A stretch of DNA of 64,000 nucleotides from Nitrospirillum iridis (lineage in GTDB: Bacteria > Pseudomonadota > Alphaproteobacteria > Azospirillales > Azospirillaceae): positions 136,837 to 200,836 of the forward strand of contig NZ_JACIIZ010000005.1 of the NCBI RefSeq assembly GCF_014205765.1, given 5' to 3'. Shown here in pieces: positions 17,252 to 26,276 of the stretch (positions are counted from its first letter, which is position 1; every line of letters starts with the position of its first letter). The position numbers and the translations under genes were made by a program. The notes under the pieces were generated by a model. That model saw only the letters and a program-made list of their open reading frames with translations, searched no databases and was not told where the DNA came from.

Positions 17252-18403
17252 ATGACGCTGATCACCACGACCGCCGACCTCTCCGCCTTCTGTGACCGCC
17301 TGGCCTCCGCCGCGTACGTCACCGTCGATACCGAATTCATGCGGGAGAAGACATACTACCCGCAGCTCTGCCTGGTGCAGGTGGCCGGCCCCGACGAGGC
17401 CGCCGCCATCGACCCGCTGGCCGACGGCATCGACCTGTCGCCGCTGTTCGGCCTGCTGGCCAACCCCGCCGTGCTGAAGGTCTTCCACGCCGCCCGCCAG
17501 GATTTGGAGATTTTCTTCAACCTGACCGGGACCGTGCCGGCCCCCCTGTTCGACACCCAGGTCGCGGCCATGGTCTGCGGCTTCGGCGACAGCGTGGGGT
17601 ACGAGACGCTGATCACCAAGCTGACCACCGCCCGGATCGACAAGTCCAGCCGCTTCACCGACTGGTCCAACCGGCCGTTGACCGACCGGCAGCTGACCTA
17701 CGCCCTGTCGGACGTCACCCACCTGCGCCCGGCCTATGAGAAGATCCGCCGCCGCCTGGACAAGACGGGCCGCGAGCAGTGGCTGGCCGACGAGATCGCC
17801 ATCCTGACCAGCCCGGACACCTACCGCCAGGACCCGGAAGAGTCCTGGCGCCGGCTGAAGCCCCGCACCGACAAGCCGCGTTTCATCGCCGTGCTGAAGG
17901 AGCTGTGCGCCTGGCGTGAGCGCGAGGCGCAGCGCAAGGACATCCCGCGCAACCGCGTGGTGCGCGACGAGACCCTGATGGAGATCGCCGCCCACACCCC
18001 CAGCACGGTGGATGACCTGGGCCGCACGCGTGGCCTGGGCCCCAGCATGGCCGCGGGTCGTTACGGTGCCGAAATCCTGGCCGCCATCGAAAAGGCGCGC
18101 AGCCTGCCCGACAGCGCCCTGCCCCGGGCGGAGCCTCGGGCCGAGCTGCCGGCCGGCATCGCCCCTACGGTGGAACTGCTGCGCGTGCTGCTGAAGCTGG
18201 TGTGCGATGATGAGGATGTGGCCAGCCGCCTGGTGGCCAACGCCGCCGACTTGGAAGCCATCGCCGCCGATGACGACGCCAAAGTCCCCGCCATGCAGGG
18301 CTGGCGTTTCGACCTGTTCGGCAGCCAGGCGCTGAAGCTGAAGCATGGCAAGCTGGCGCTGGCCATGGAGAACCGCAAGGTCAAGCTGGTCCAGCTGGAC
18401 TGA
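17252..18403 (+). CDS. rnd: Ribonuclease D
   Basis: 383 residues. The DEDD exonuclease core is clear: VTVDTEFMREKTYYPQLCLVQ (Asp26/Glu28), FHAARQDLEIFF and LTYALSDVTHLRPAY. An HRDC domain follows (about 205-285, LKELCAWREREAQRKDIPRNRVV) and then a second HRDC-like region. It trims tRNA 3' ends. The ATG at 17252 has AAAGG 5 nt upstream and is preferred to the GTG four codons earlier. Confidence 0.93.
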   Translation: MTLITTTADLSAFCDRLASAAYVTVDTEFMREKTYYPQLCLVQVAGPDEAAAIDPLADGIDLSPLFGLLANPAVLKVFHAARQDLEIFFNLTGTVPAPLFDTQVAAMVCGFGDSVGYETLITKLTTARIDKSSRFTDWSNRPLTDRQLTYALSDVTHLRPAYEKIRRRLDKTGREQWLADEIAILTSPDTYRQDPEESWRRLKPRTDKPRFIAVLKELCAWREREAQRKDIPRNRVVRDETLMEIAAHTPSTVDDLGRTRGLGPSMAAGRYGAEILAAIEKARSLPDSALPRAEPRAELPAGIAPTVELLRVLLKLVCDDEDVASRLVANAADLEAIAADDDAKVPAMQGWRFDLFGSQALKLKHGKLALAMENRKVKLVQLD

Positions 18404-18430
18404 CACCGGCACCTGTGACCCTGTCCTGAC

Positions 18431-18465
18431 CGACGCCGCCCCGGGGTGACCCGTGGGCGGCGTCG
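18431..18465. terminator. Probable terminator between rnd and the EF-hand gene
   Basis: A perfect 10-bp stem (18432-18441 with 18455-18464) lies between convergent genes. T tract is poor, so efficiency is uncertain. Confidence 0.6.
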
Positions 18466-18477
18466 CGCGTTTCAGCC

Positions 18478-19344
18478 TCACGCCGCCATGGAGCCCTGCA
18501 ACTGCGCCATGAAGGCGAGAGCGGAGCCGCTCAGCACCGTGCTGGTATCGATGGTGACACCGTCGATGGTGATGCTGCTGGTGCCGCTGCTGGACGACGA
18601 CGTGCCATCACTGGCACTGGCGGTGCTGGTGGTCGTGCTGGTGCTGGACGAGGACGTGCTGGTGGACGTCGACGAGCCGTCATCGCCGAAGCCGCCCGGT
18701 GGCGGTGGCGGCGGGCCCATGCCGTCCGCGCCTTGGGAACTGCCGCCGTCGGCCAACGACTGCAAGGCCGATTGCGCCTCCGACTGGCTGAGGGTCCCGT
18801 CGCCGTCGGTGTCCAGCGAGGAGAACACCTCGTCGGCCAGCGCGGAGCTGCCGGTGCCGCTGCCAAAGGCGGACTCGAAGGCGGATTGGGAAATGCCGCT
18901 GCTGCTGGAACTGCTGCTCGTCGAGGTGTCGCTGGACGTGGAGCTGTCACTGGACGCGCTGGACGCGCTGGACGAGGTGCCACCGGCTGTCTGCAACAGC
19001 AGGTCCAGCAGGGCGTCGCCCGAGCCGGAGGCGGTGCTGTCGGAAGAGGTGGTGCTTGAGGACCCGCTGGCGGTGGTGGACGACGTGTCGTCACCATCAC
19101 CGTCGCTGATGCCTTGCAGCATGCTCAACAGCCCCCCGCCCATCTGGAAGGTGTAGGGATTGCTGAGACCGTTGGCGGTGGTGCCGTCGCTGTTCAGAAG
19201 GGTCGACGTCGTGTCGCTGGTGCTGCCGCTGTCGGTCGTGCCGGTGGTGGTGTCGGTGGACGACGCGCCACTGGAGGACGTTATCTGGGCCAGCCAGGCG
19301 CTGTAGAGCGACTGGGAGGACCCCGTGGAGGAGATGGAGGTCAT
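18478..19344 (-). CDS. Ser/Thr-rich EF-hand protein, copy A
   Basis: 288 residues, about half Ser/Thr/Gly/Asp, almost no Lys or Arg and no Sec signal peptide. One canonical EF-hand calcium loop lies at 178-189 (DTDGDGTLSQSE), preceded by GISQSAFESAFG. The conserved ends are the start (TGSSQSLYSAWLAQ) and the C-terminus (ITIDGVTIDTSTVLSGSALAFMAQLQG). Long low-complexity Ser/Thr and Pro/Gly linkers join them. It is a paralogue of the gene at 19623-20630. Composition and lack of signal suggest non-Sec export (type I or flagellar), but this is inference. Function unknown. Confidence 0.8.
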   Translation of the reverse strand: MTSISSTGSSQSLYSAWLAQITSSSGASSTDTTTGTTDSGSTSDTTSTLLNSDGTTANGLSNPYTFQMGGGLLSMLQGISDGDGDDTSSTTASGSSSTTSSDSTASGSGDALLDLLLQTAGGTSSSASSASSDSSTSSDTSTSSSSSSSGISQSAFESAFGSGTGSSALADEVFSSLDTDGDGTLSQSEAQSALQSLADGGSSQGADGMGPPPPPPGGFGDDGSSTSTSTSSSSTSTTTSTASASDGTSSSSSGTSSITIDGVTIDTSTVLSGSALAFMAQLQGSMAA

Positions 19345-19622
19345 GGGGGGGCGTGCTCCGCGCTAGGGTAAGACCTGGGGCGCCGCTTCCCCCAACCGGT
19401 TGCCGCCCCCAAGGACGCGCGAAGGACGCGCGCATGCCCTGCCTAGCAACCGCTGTTCCAGGCATTTCTGCGATCTCCAGCCCTCTTGCACGCCTGCGAA
19501 TGGGGCCGGAACGGATGATCCGCAGGCGGCGGGACATGGTTTCATGCCGCCGCTGCCGGATCGATGGTCTGGCGGGCGCCCCCCGCTTTTGGGGGCCGGC
19601 ACCCAAATCAAGGCGACGGCGC

Positions 19623-20630
19623 TTACGCGGCCGCCAGCTGGCCCTGCAACTGCGCCATGAAGGCCAGCGCCGAGCCGCTGAGCATGGTGCTGGTGTCGAT
19701 GGTCACACCATCGATGGTCACGCTGTTGCCCGCGGCACTGCTGCTGGAGGAGGCGGTGGCGGTCGAAGCGGTCGTGGTGCTGGCGCCACTGCCGGTAGTG
19801 GCGCTGCTCGTGGTGCTGGACGACGACGTCTCGTCCATGGCGCCCAGGATGCTGGCGGCGGAGGTGGGGTCGCTGTCATCCGTCGCGCTGGTGTCGCTCA
19901 GCAGGGTGGACGCCTGGCTGGAGGAGGTGCCGCCCCCTATGCCGCCGCCACCGTGGTGGTGGTGCCCACCGCCGTGATGGCCGCCACCGGCCGACTTCAG
20001 CGCGGTCTGCGCCTCGGACTGGCTGATCGTGCCGTCGCCGTCGCTATCAAGCTGCGCGAACACCTTGTCCGCCAGTTCGCTGGCGCCCGTGCCGGTGCCG
20101 AACGCGGATTCGAACGCCGACTTGGAAATACCGTCGGTGCTGGTCGTCCCGTCCGTGGTCGTGGCGCTGGCCGTCGTGGCGCTGGTGGCGCCGTCCGTGG
20201 CGCTGGTGCCCGACGTCCCGAAGGCCGTCTGCAACAGCAGGCTCATCAGCGGATCGGTGGTACCGCTGGTCGTGCCACCGGTGGTGGAACCGTCATCGCC
20301 GGGCGGCGGACCAGGCGGGGGGCCCGGCGGCGGGCCGCCCATGCCGGACGCCCCGCTGGCGGAGGTGCCGGAACCGTCTTGCGACGTGGTGTCGCCGATG
20401 TCCTGGATGGTCACCAGCAGGTTGCCCAGCTGAAAGCTGTAGGGGCTGCCGGACACACCGGAACTGGACCCGCCCAGCAGGCTGGCGGCGTCGGTGGTGC
20501 TGGTGCCGGTCGACGTGGTGGAGGTGGTGCTGGCGTCGTTGGTGGCGGCGGTCTGCATCCGCGACGCCAATTGGGCCTGCCAGGCGCTGTAGAGCGACTG
20601 GGACGAACCCGAGGCGGCGACTGAACTCAT
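19623..20630 (-). CDS. Ser/Thr-rich EF-hand protein, copy B
   Basis: 335 residues, paralogous to the downstream gene. The shared parts are the N-terminal GSSQSLYSAW.AQ, GSPYSFQLGN, the EF-hand DSDGDGTISQSE (195-206) after GISKSAFESAFG, and the C-terminal VTIDGVTIDTSTMLSGSALAFMAQLQG. It has extra Pro/Gly repeats (GPPPGPPPGPPPG, about 98-111) and a His/Gly cluster (about 218-226) just after the EF-hand, which could bind a transition metal. No signal peptide. The two genes lie in the same direction 278 nt apart and look like a tandem duplication. Confidence 0.8.
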   Translation of the reverse strand: MSSVAASGSSQSLYSAWQAQLASRMQTAATNDASTTSTTSTGTSTTDAASLLGGSSSGVSGSPYSFQLGNLLVTIQDIGDTTSQDGSGTSASGASGMGGPPPGPPPGPPPGDDGSTTGGTTSGTTDPLMSLLLQTAFGTSGTSATDGATSATTASATTTDGTTSTDGISKSAFESAFGTGTGASELADKVFAQLDSDGDGTISQSEAQTALKSAGGGHHGGGHHHHGGGGIGGGTSSSQASTLLSDTSATDDSDPTSAASILGAMDETSSSSTTSSATTGSGASTTTASTATASSSSSAAGNSVTIDGVTIDTSTMLSGSALAFMAQLQGQLAAA

Positions 20631-20965
20631 GGCATTGGGTGCTCCCCGTTAAAGGAACCCCGGGACGCGGCCGCCTGATGGTCCCCCGGCCACGCCCAAG
20701 GCTGCGCAGATGCGCGACCTCAAGCATCGCAACCCAGGGACCAACGTTTACCTTTCTGTAATCATTAGGCTTTGATCACCGTCGCGGAAATCACTGAACA
20801 TCCCTGCAAACGAATCGGCAAAATCGCCCCGGCAATTTCTGCCCAGCACCCGGCCAATCTTGCCGGACTGGTTGCATATTTATTCGGTGCAAATTCGCAA
20901 ATATTTGGTTTTATTGGATTTCGGGTGTGGCATGGGTGTTGCTCACGCGACCGCCCCCCAAAACA
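20631..20965. other. Intergenic region upstream of the EF-hand pair
   Basis: This gap carries the leader and presumed promoter of EF-hand copy B (AT-richer around 20740-20930). I see no gene and no clear operator. Confidence 0.5.
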
Positions 20966-20999
20966 CGAACGCCGCGGGTGATCTCACCCGCGGCGTTCG
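20966..20999 (-). terminator. secDF terminator
   Basis: Arms 20966-20981 and 20984-20999 form a nearly perfect long stem. On the minus strand it is followed by GTGTTTT, directly downstream of secDF. Confidence 0.8.
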
Positions 21000-21024
21000 C
21001 ACGCACCCGAGACGGTGTCTACCG

Positions 21025-23553
21025 TCACGCCGCCGGCTTGGCCGGGGCGGCGGCGGCGCCATCGGCCGGCACCGGCCGGCGCAAGCTCTTCTCCCCGAGG
21101 AACAGCAGGATGGGGGCGGCGATGAAGATGGAGGACGAGGTCGCCAGCACGATGCCGAACAGCAGCACCCAGGCGAACTCGCGCAGCTGCTCGCCCGCCA
21201 GCAGGGCCAACGGCACCGTCACCAGGAAGATGGCCAGGGAGGTGCCGATGGTACGGCTCAGCGTCTCATTGATGCTGCGGTCGATCAGCTCGCGCAGCGG
21301 CATCTTGCGATAGAGGCGCAGGTTCTCACGCACCCGGTCATAGACCACGACCTTGTCGTTGATCGAATAGCCCATGATGGTGAGGATGGCGGCGATGGAC
21401 GTCAGGTTGAACTGCATGCCGGTGATGGCGAAGAAGCCCACGGTCTTGGTCACGTCCAGCAGCATGGTGACCACGGCGCCGATGCCGAACTGCCATTCGA
21501 AGCGGAAGGTGATGTAGGCCAGCATGGCGATGGCCGCCAGGCCCAGCGCCAGCATGCCGTCGTGGAACAGTTCGGCGCTGACCGACGCGCCCACGGCTTC
21601 CTGCCGGCGGATGACGGCGCCGGGGAAGTCCTTGTTCAGCTCGTCCTGCACCGCCTTCACGGCCCCCTGCTGCGCGGCGTCACCGCCGGACTGCTGTTCC
21701 AGCCGCATCAGCACGTCGGAGGGGGAACCGAATTGCTGCAGCTGGACCGGACCCAGGTGCAGGGTTTCCATTTTGGCGCGCAGCTTGGAGAAGTCGGCCG
21801 GGCCTTCGGTGCGGACCTCGATGACCACGCCGCCGGCGAAGTCCACGCCATAGTTCAGGCCGGGATGGAAGTACAGGATGACGGAGGCGACGGACAGCAG
21901 CACCGACATGCCGATGCCCATGTGCCGCCCCTTCATGAAGGAGATGTTAGTGTGGTCCGGCGCCGGGCGCAGGCGGGTGCCCACGGTCAGCGTCTTGGGC
22001 CGGAAGCGGCGGAACCAGCTGGCGGTGATGGCGCGCGCCACCACCGTGGCCGTGAACATCGAGGTCATGATGCCCAGGCTGATGGTGACGGCGAAGCCCT
22101 TGATGGTGCCGGTGCCCACCGAGAACAGGATGGCCATCTTGATCAGCGTGGTCAGGTTACTGTCGGTGATGGTGGCATAGGCCTTCGAGAAGCCGGCCTC
22201 CAGCGCGCCCAGCGGCGTGGCGCCCTTGCGCAGCTCTTCGCGGATACGCTCGTTGATCAGGATGTTGGCGTCGACGGCCATGCCCAGGGTCAGCAGGGCG
22301 CCGGCGATGCCGGGCAGGGTCAGCGTGGCCTGCAGGATGCCCAGCAGGGCCAGGGTCAGGAACAGGTTGCACAGCAGGGCGATGTTGGCGAACACGCCGA
22401 AAATGCCGTAGCTGACCAGCATGTAGGCTACGACCAGGACGAAGCCCACGCCCACGGCGGTCAGGCCGGCCTTGATGCTGTCCGCACCCAGTTCCGGCCC
22501 GATGGTCCGTTCCTCCACCACCGTCAGCGGCACCGGCAGGGCGCCGGCGCGCAGCAGCACGGCCAGGTCGTTGGCCGACTGGGCGGTGTAGCTGCCGGAA
22601 ATCTGGCCCCGGCCGCCGGTGATGGGTTCCTGGATGATGGGGTCGCTGATGACCTTGTCGTCCAGCACGATGGCGAAGGGCTTGCCCACATTGTTGGTGG
22701 TGGTCTCGGCGAAGCGGCGGGCGCCGATGCTGTCGAAGCGGAAGCTGACGACCCAGCGGCCGTTCTGGTCGGTGGTGGGGCTGGCGTCGGTCAGGTTGGC
22801 GCCGTCGACCTCCACCTTCTTGCGTACCAGCACCTTGCGCTCAGGCCGGCCGTCGGCCGTGGACAGCAGCTGGGTGCCCGGGGGGGCGACGCCGTCGGCG
22901 CGGATCGGCTCATCCTGCACCACCAGACGGAAGGTCATCTTGGCGGTCTTGCCGATCATTTCCTTCATACGGCTGGGATCTTCCACGCCGGGCAGCTGCA
23001 CCAGGATGCGGTCGTTGCCCTGGCGGGCCACCACCGGCTCGTTCACGCCTGTCCCATCGATGCGGCGGCGGACGATTTCCTGCGACTGCGCCATCGCCTT
23101 GTCGATGCGCTCCTTGAAGCCGGCGTCGGTCAGGCTCAGCGTGATGGTCTGGCCGTCGACGCGCAGGTCGATCTCCGGCACGCCGCTGCCGGTCGCGGCC
23201 GTGGCGATGGTGTTCAGCGCCTTGCGCGCCGCGTCCACGTCGTCGGCGCTGTTGAGCGCGATGGCCACGGCGCGGCCGGCCGGCGTGAAGCTGCTGGCCG
23301 GGACCTTGGCGGTGCGCAGGGCCGTGCGCGCCTCATCGATCAGGCTTTCCACCCGTTCCTTGGCCACCGCGTCGCTGTCCACCTGCAGCAGCAGGTAGGA
23401 GCCGCCCTTCAGGTCCAGGCCCAGATTGACATGGCGGTCGGCTATCCAGCCGGGGAGATAGTCCCTGTTGATCAGGCTGGGCAGGGAGAACACCACGCCC
23501 AGGAAACAGACCAGGGCGATCAGCGCGGACTTGAGCGGTGAAAAGCGCAGCAT
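21025..23553 (-). CDS. secDF: SecDF, fused SecD-SecF protein-export membrane protein
   Basis: 842 residues from ATG 23553 (MLRFSPLKSALIALVCFLG, first transmembrane helix). SecD half: GLDLKGGSYLLLQVD, P1 periplasmic domain, then helices with GMAVDANILINERIREE. SecF half from about residue 560: GLNYGVDFAGGVVIEV and GYSINDKVVVYDRVRENLR. It is an RND-type proton-driven motor that helps SecYEG pull proteins across the inner membrane. Fusion of the two halves is common in some bacteria and not a sequencing artefact. No yajC is adjacent. The tail is Ala/Pro-rich. Confidence 0.96.
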   Translation of the reverse strand: MLRFSPLKSALIALVCFLGVVFSLPSLINRDYLPGWIADRHVNLGLDLKGGSYLLLQVDSDAVAKERVESLIDEARTALRTAKVPASSFTPAGRAVAIALNSADDVDAARKALNTIATAATGSGVPEIDLRVDGQTITLSLTDAGFKERIDKAMAQSQEIVRRRIDGTGVNEPVVARQGNDRILVQLPGVEDPSRMKEMIGKTAKMTFRLVVQDEPIRADGVAPPGTQLLSTADGRPERKVLVRKKVEVDGANLTDASPTTDQNGRWVVSFRFDSIGARRFAETTTNNVGKPFAIVLDDKVISDPIIQEPITGGRGQISGSYTAQSANDLAVLLRAGALPVPLTVVEERTIGPELGADSIKAGLTAVGVGFVLVVAYMLVSYGIFGVFANIALLCNLFLTLALLGILQATLTLPGIAGALLTLGMAVDANILINERIREELRKGATPLGALEAGFSKAYATITDSNLTTLIKMAILFSVGTGTIKGFAVTISLGIMTSMFTATVVARAITASWFRRFRPKTLTVGTRLRPAPDHTNISFMKGRHMGIGMSVLLSVASVILYFHPGLNYGVDFAGGVVIEVRTEGPADFSKLRAKMETLHLGPVQLQQFGSPSDVLMRLEQQSGGDAAQQGAVKAVQDELNKDFPGAVIRRQEAVGASVSAELFHDGMLALGLAAIAMLAYITFRFEWQFGIGAVVTMLLDVTKTVGFFAITGMQFNLTSIAAILTIMGYSINDKVVVYDRVRENLRLYRKMPLRELIDRSINETLSRTIGTSLAIFLVTVPLALLAGEQLREFAWVLLFGIVLATSSSIFIAAPILLFLGEKSLRRPVPADGAAAAPAKPAA

Positions 23554-23714
23554 GGGGTACGACGTCCTTGGGTCCTGGCGGGGGCGCCCTGTCATGGACG
23601 GCCCATTCGCAGGGAAACAGGCGGACCGCGACGGGCACGCGCAAGGCGCACCCACCACGGGCCGGTTAAACCAAGCGCCTTGAATACCCGCAGGCCCGCA
23701 CGCTTCCAACCAAA

Positions 23715-23745
23715 AAAGCGAAGGCGCCGCATGCCGGCGGCGCCC
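23715..23745 (-). terminator. Terminator of the RLAN/ATP-grasp operon
   Basis: An 8-bp GC stem (23723-23730 with 23737-23744) is followed on the minus strand by TTCGCTTTTTT. Confidence 0.8.
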
Positions 23746-23781
23746 CGCTCCCCTGCCCCGCCCTATCGGTCCCGCGCGACC

Positions 23782-25425
23782 TCAGGCCACGGCGGCCCGG
23801 ACCGCGGCCGTCCGGGCCAGGGCGGCACGCTCGGCGAGGGGTAGGTCCGCCGGTGACAGGCTGGTGCTGCCGGGCAGGGGCGCGCGGCCGGCGGCGGTCA
23901 GGAAGTGACCGATGACCCGGCGCCACAGCAGGGAACCGGCGGCGCGGTCCTCCGCCCCCACATCCAGGTTGGGATTGTCGTTCACCTCGATCACCACCAC
24001 CTCCCCGGCCCTGGGGCCCGTCACCATCTGTTTCAAATCCACGCCATAGAGCCCGGTGCCCATCAGGCGAGCGGCCGTGAGCGCCGCGGCCAGGACGGCC
24101 GGGGGCGTGTCGGCCACCGCCACCGCCCGGGTGGCGCCCTCGTCATGGCTGCCGTCGGCGCCGTGGCGAACGATCTGCCAATGCCGGGGGCACATATGAT
24201 ATTGCGCGACGAACAGCACCTCGCCGCCCAGCACCCCCACCCGCCAGTCGAAGGCCGTGGGCAGATACTCCTGCGCCAGAATGATTTCCGACCGGGCGAG
24301 CAGACGGGCCGCCACGCGGTGGAAGGCGTCGATGTCCATCACCCGCTCCACCCCCCGGCTGAAGGCGCCGTCCGGCACCTTCAGCACGGCGGGGAAGCCC
24401 TGCGTCGCCGCCAAATCGGCGAGCGTGGCGCGGGTCACCAGCCGGGTGCGGGGCGTGGCGACGCCATGGGCCGCCAGCGCTTCCGCCAGATAGACCTTGT
24501 TGGTGCAGCGCAGGATGCTGGTGGCATCGTCCACCACGGGGATGCCCAGCGCCTCCGCCTTGCGGGCGAAGCGGAAGGTGTGGTGGGGCACCGCCGTCGT
24601 CTCACGGATGAACAGGCCGTCGAACCGCGCCAGGTGGCGGTAGTCGCGGCGGCCGATGACCTCCACCCGCACCCCCAGGTCCGCGCCCACCCGGGCCAGG
24701 TGGGACAGGGTGGCCGCCTTGCTGGGCGGCAGGGAGTCGTCCGGGTCGTGCAGCACCGCGAGCGTGAACGACGGCGCTGCCGGCCCCCGGGGACACTGCC
24801 AGCGGCGGCGGACGTAGGCGTCCAGCGCGTCCAGGAAGAAGGCGTCATGGTCGCGGGGCACGGCGTCGGGCCCCAAGGGCGCCACCCCGTCGATGCGCCA
24901 GCCGGCCCGATCATCATGGGCCAGGGTCAGGCGCATGAGCGGGCAGTCCAGCCGCTGGAACAGCCGGGCGGCGACATCCGCCAAGCCCGGGGCCAGGCCC
25001 GGCTCCGGCGTACGGCCGAAATAGACGGCGGCGGTGTGCCGGGTTAGGCCCGGTGGCGGGGGCGGCAGATTTACCAAGCCGGCGTTCAGATCGGCCACTG
25101 CATCGGCCAGATCGGCCTTGCCCGCGAAATCCGCCAGCGTGCGCAGGGCCGGGATCACGCGGTCGCCCCGCGCCTCCGCCAGCAAGGACGCGTAGTAGCC
25201 GGCCGAGAGATAGTCGGCGTGGCGGCAGAGGTTGATGACCCGGCGGGGCCGCCCGGTCGTGGCCGCGACATAGGCGCCGGCCGTCATCACCCGGCCACCG
25301 GGGTCGGGCCAGCGGAAATCCCGCCGCCGCTCCACCACGATCACCAGGTCGGCGGGGGACGGCGGACGGAGGGTCGGGGACTTGCGGTCGGGCTTGGGGT
25401 AAGCGGCTGTGGAACAGTCCGGCAT
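23782..25425 (-). CDS. RLAN-domain ATP-grasp ligase (RimK-like)
   Basis: 547 residues. The N-terminal part (about 25-230) matches the RLAN domain found on RimK-like ligases (LVIVVERRRDFRW, GRPRRVINLCRHADYLSAGYYASLLAEARGDRVIP). The C-terminal part is ATP-grasp: IPVVDDATSILRCTNKVYLAEAL, PAVLKVPDGAFSRGVERV, EYLPTAFDWRVGVLGGEVLFV and the Mg-binding VVVIEVNDNPNLDVG. Such enzymes join an amino acid or peptide to an acceptor carboxylate using ATP. The substrate is unknown. It lies 12 nt after a 65-residue gene and opposite a GNAT gene, a neighbourhood known for this family. Confidence 0.88.
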   Translation of the reverse strand: MPDCSTAAYPKPDRKSPTLRPPSPADLVIVVERRRDFRWPDPGGRVMTAGAYVAATTGRPRRVINLCRHADYLSAGYYASLLAEARGDRVIPALRTLADFAGKADLADAVADLNAGLVNLPPPPPGLTRHTAAVYFGRTPEPGLAPGLADVAARLFQRLDCPLMRLTLAHDDRAGWRIDGVAPLGPDAVPRDHDAFFLDALDAYVRRRWQCPRGPAAPSFTLAVLHDPDDSLPPSKAATLSHLARVGADLGVRVEVIGRRDYRHLARFDGLFIRETTAVPHHTFRFARKAEALGIPVVDDATSILRCTNKVYLAEALAAHGVATPRTRLVTRATLADLAATQGFPAVLKVPDGAFSRGVERVMDIDAFHRVAARLLARSEIILAQEYLPTAFDWRVGVLGGEVLFVAQYHMCPRHWQIVRHGADGSHDEGATRAVAVADTPPAVLAAALTAARLMGTGLYGVDLKQMVTGPRAGEVVVIEVNDNPNLDVGAEDRAAGSLLWRRVIGHFLTAAGRAPLPGSTSLSPADLPLAERAALARTAAVRAAVA

Positions 25426-25437
25426 GGCCGTCCACCC

Positions 25438-25635
25438 CTACTGCCGCACGAGGGCCGGGCGGGTACGTCCGTCACCACCGGCCCCGCGCAGCAATACCGT
25501 GGGGTGGCCTGGCTGGAACGCGGCGAAGGCGAAGGCGGCCCGCCGTTCGGTGAAGAGGCCACCGATGAGGCCGGCGCTGTCGTGGGCGGCCCACAGGCCG
25601 CAGGGGCCGCGTTCGATGACGATGGTGCGTGCCAT
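25438..25635 (-). CDS. 65-residue protein upstream of the RLAN ligase
   Basis: ATG 25635 has a good ribosome site (GGAAGAG). The sequence MARTIVIERGPCGLWAAHDS begins with a strand-turn-strand, and FTERRAAFAFAAFQPG may be a helix. It looks like a small DUF2188-type alpha/beta protein. It ends 12 nt before the ligase start, so it is co-transcribed. Function unknown; it could be a partner or substrate of the ligase, which is speculation. Confidence 0.65.
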   Translation of the reverse strand: MARTIVIERGPCGLWAAHDSAGLIGGLFTERRAAFAFAAFQPGHPTVLLRGAGGDGRTRPALVRQ

Positions 25636-25790
25636 GATGATCTCTTCCTGGAGATGCCCCACGGCCCATACCGCCGTGGTGCCCCCAGTGTCCGGGTCCC
25701 GGCCATTAAATCTCCATGGCAATGCCTGGGCGGGAAGATAAAGGGGTTTTAATTAGGGTCCCAAGCCCCCGGCCCTTTACCCTGGCGACC

Positions 25791-26276
25791 ATGACGACAC
25801 CCCCCACCCCCCGCCTTTCGTCCCCCCGGCCGGCCACCCTGGCCGACCTGGACGCCCTGCTGATGCTGGAAACGATCTGCTTCCAGTTCAACCGCATGGG
25901 CCGGCGCAGCTATCGCCGCCTGCTGGAGCGGCCCTCCGCCCATGTGCTGGTGATCGACGGGCCCGACGAGCAGCTGGCGGCCAGCGCCGTCCTGCTGTCC
26001 CGCCGGGGCACCCGGGGCCTGCGCCTCTATTCACTGGCGACCCACCCCGACCAGCGCGGCCGGGGCCTGGCGAAGGCGATGATGCACGCCGCCCTGGACC
26101 ATGTGCGGGCCACCGGCCACCAGTGGCTGTCGCTGGAGGTGCATCCGGAGAACAACGCCGCCCGGGCGCTGTATTATGGCCTGGGCTTCCACCAGACCTC
26201 GGTGGAGGAGGACTATTACGCCGATGGCTCCTGCGCCTTCCGGCTGCGGCGGTATGTGGATGAGGAGCCGGCTTAA
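25791..26276 (+). CDS. GNAT-family N-acetyltransferase
   Basis: 161 residues from ATG 25791. The acetyl-CoA loop is DQRGRGLAKAMM (motif A), preceded by LRLYSLATHP and followed by LEVHPENNAARALYYGLGF, a RimI-like motif B. It is divergent from the 65-residue gene/RLAN ligase operon, sharing their promoter region, so the three may work together. The stop overlaps the convergent hydrolase gene by 4 nt. Substrate unknown. Confidence 0.88.
   Translation: MTTPPTPRLSSPRPATLADLDALLMLETICFQFNRMGRRSYRRLLERPSAHVLVIDGPDEQLAASAVLLSRRGTRGLRLYSLATHPDQRGRGLAKAMMHAALDHVRATGHQWLSLEVHPENNAARALYYGLGFHQTSVEEDYYADGSCAFRLRRYVDEEPA

Noticed and set aside
20860-23541. An 893-codon plus-strand open frame over secDF
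   Set aside because: Antisense shadow of secDF, with no family features.
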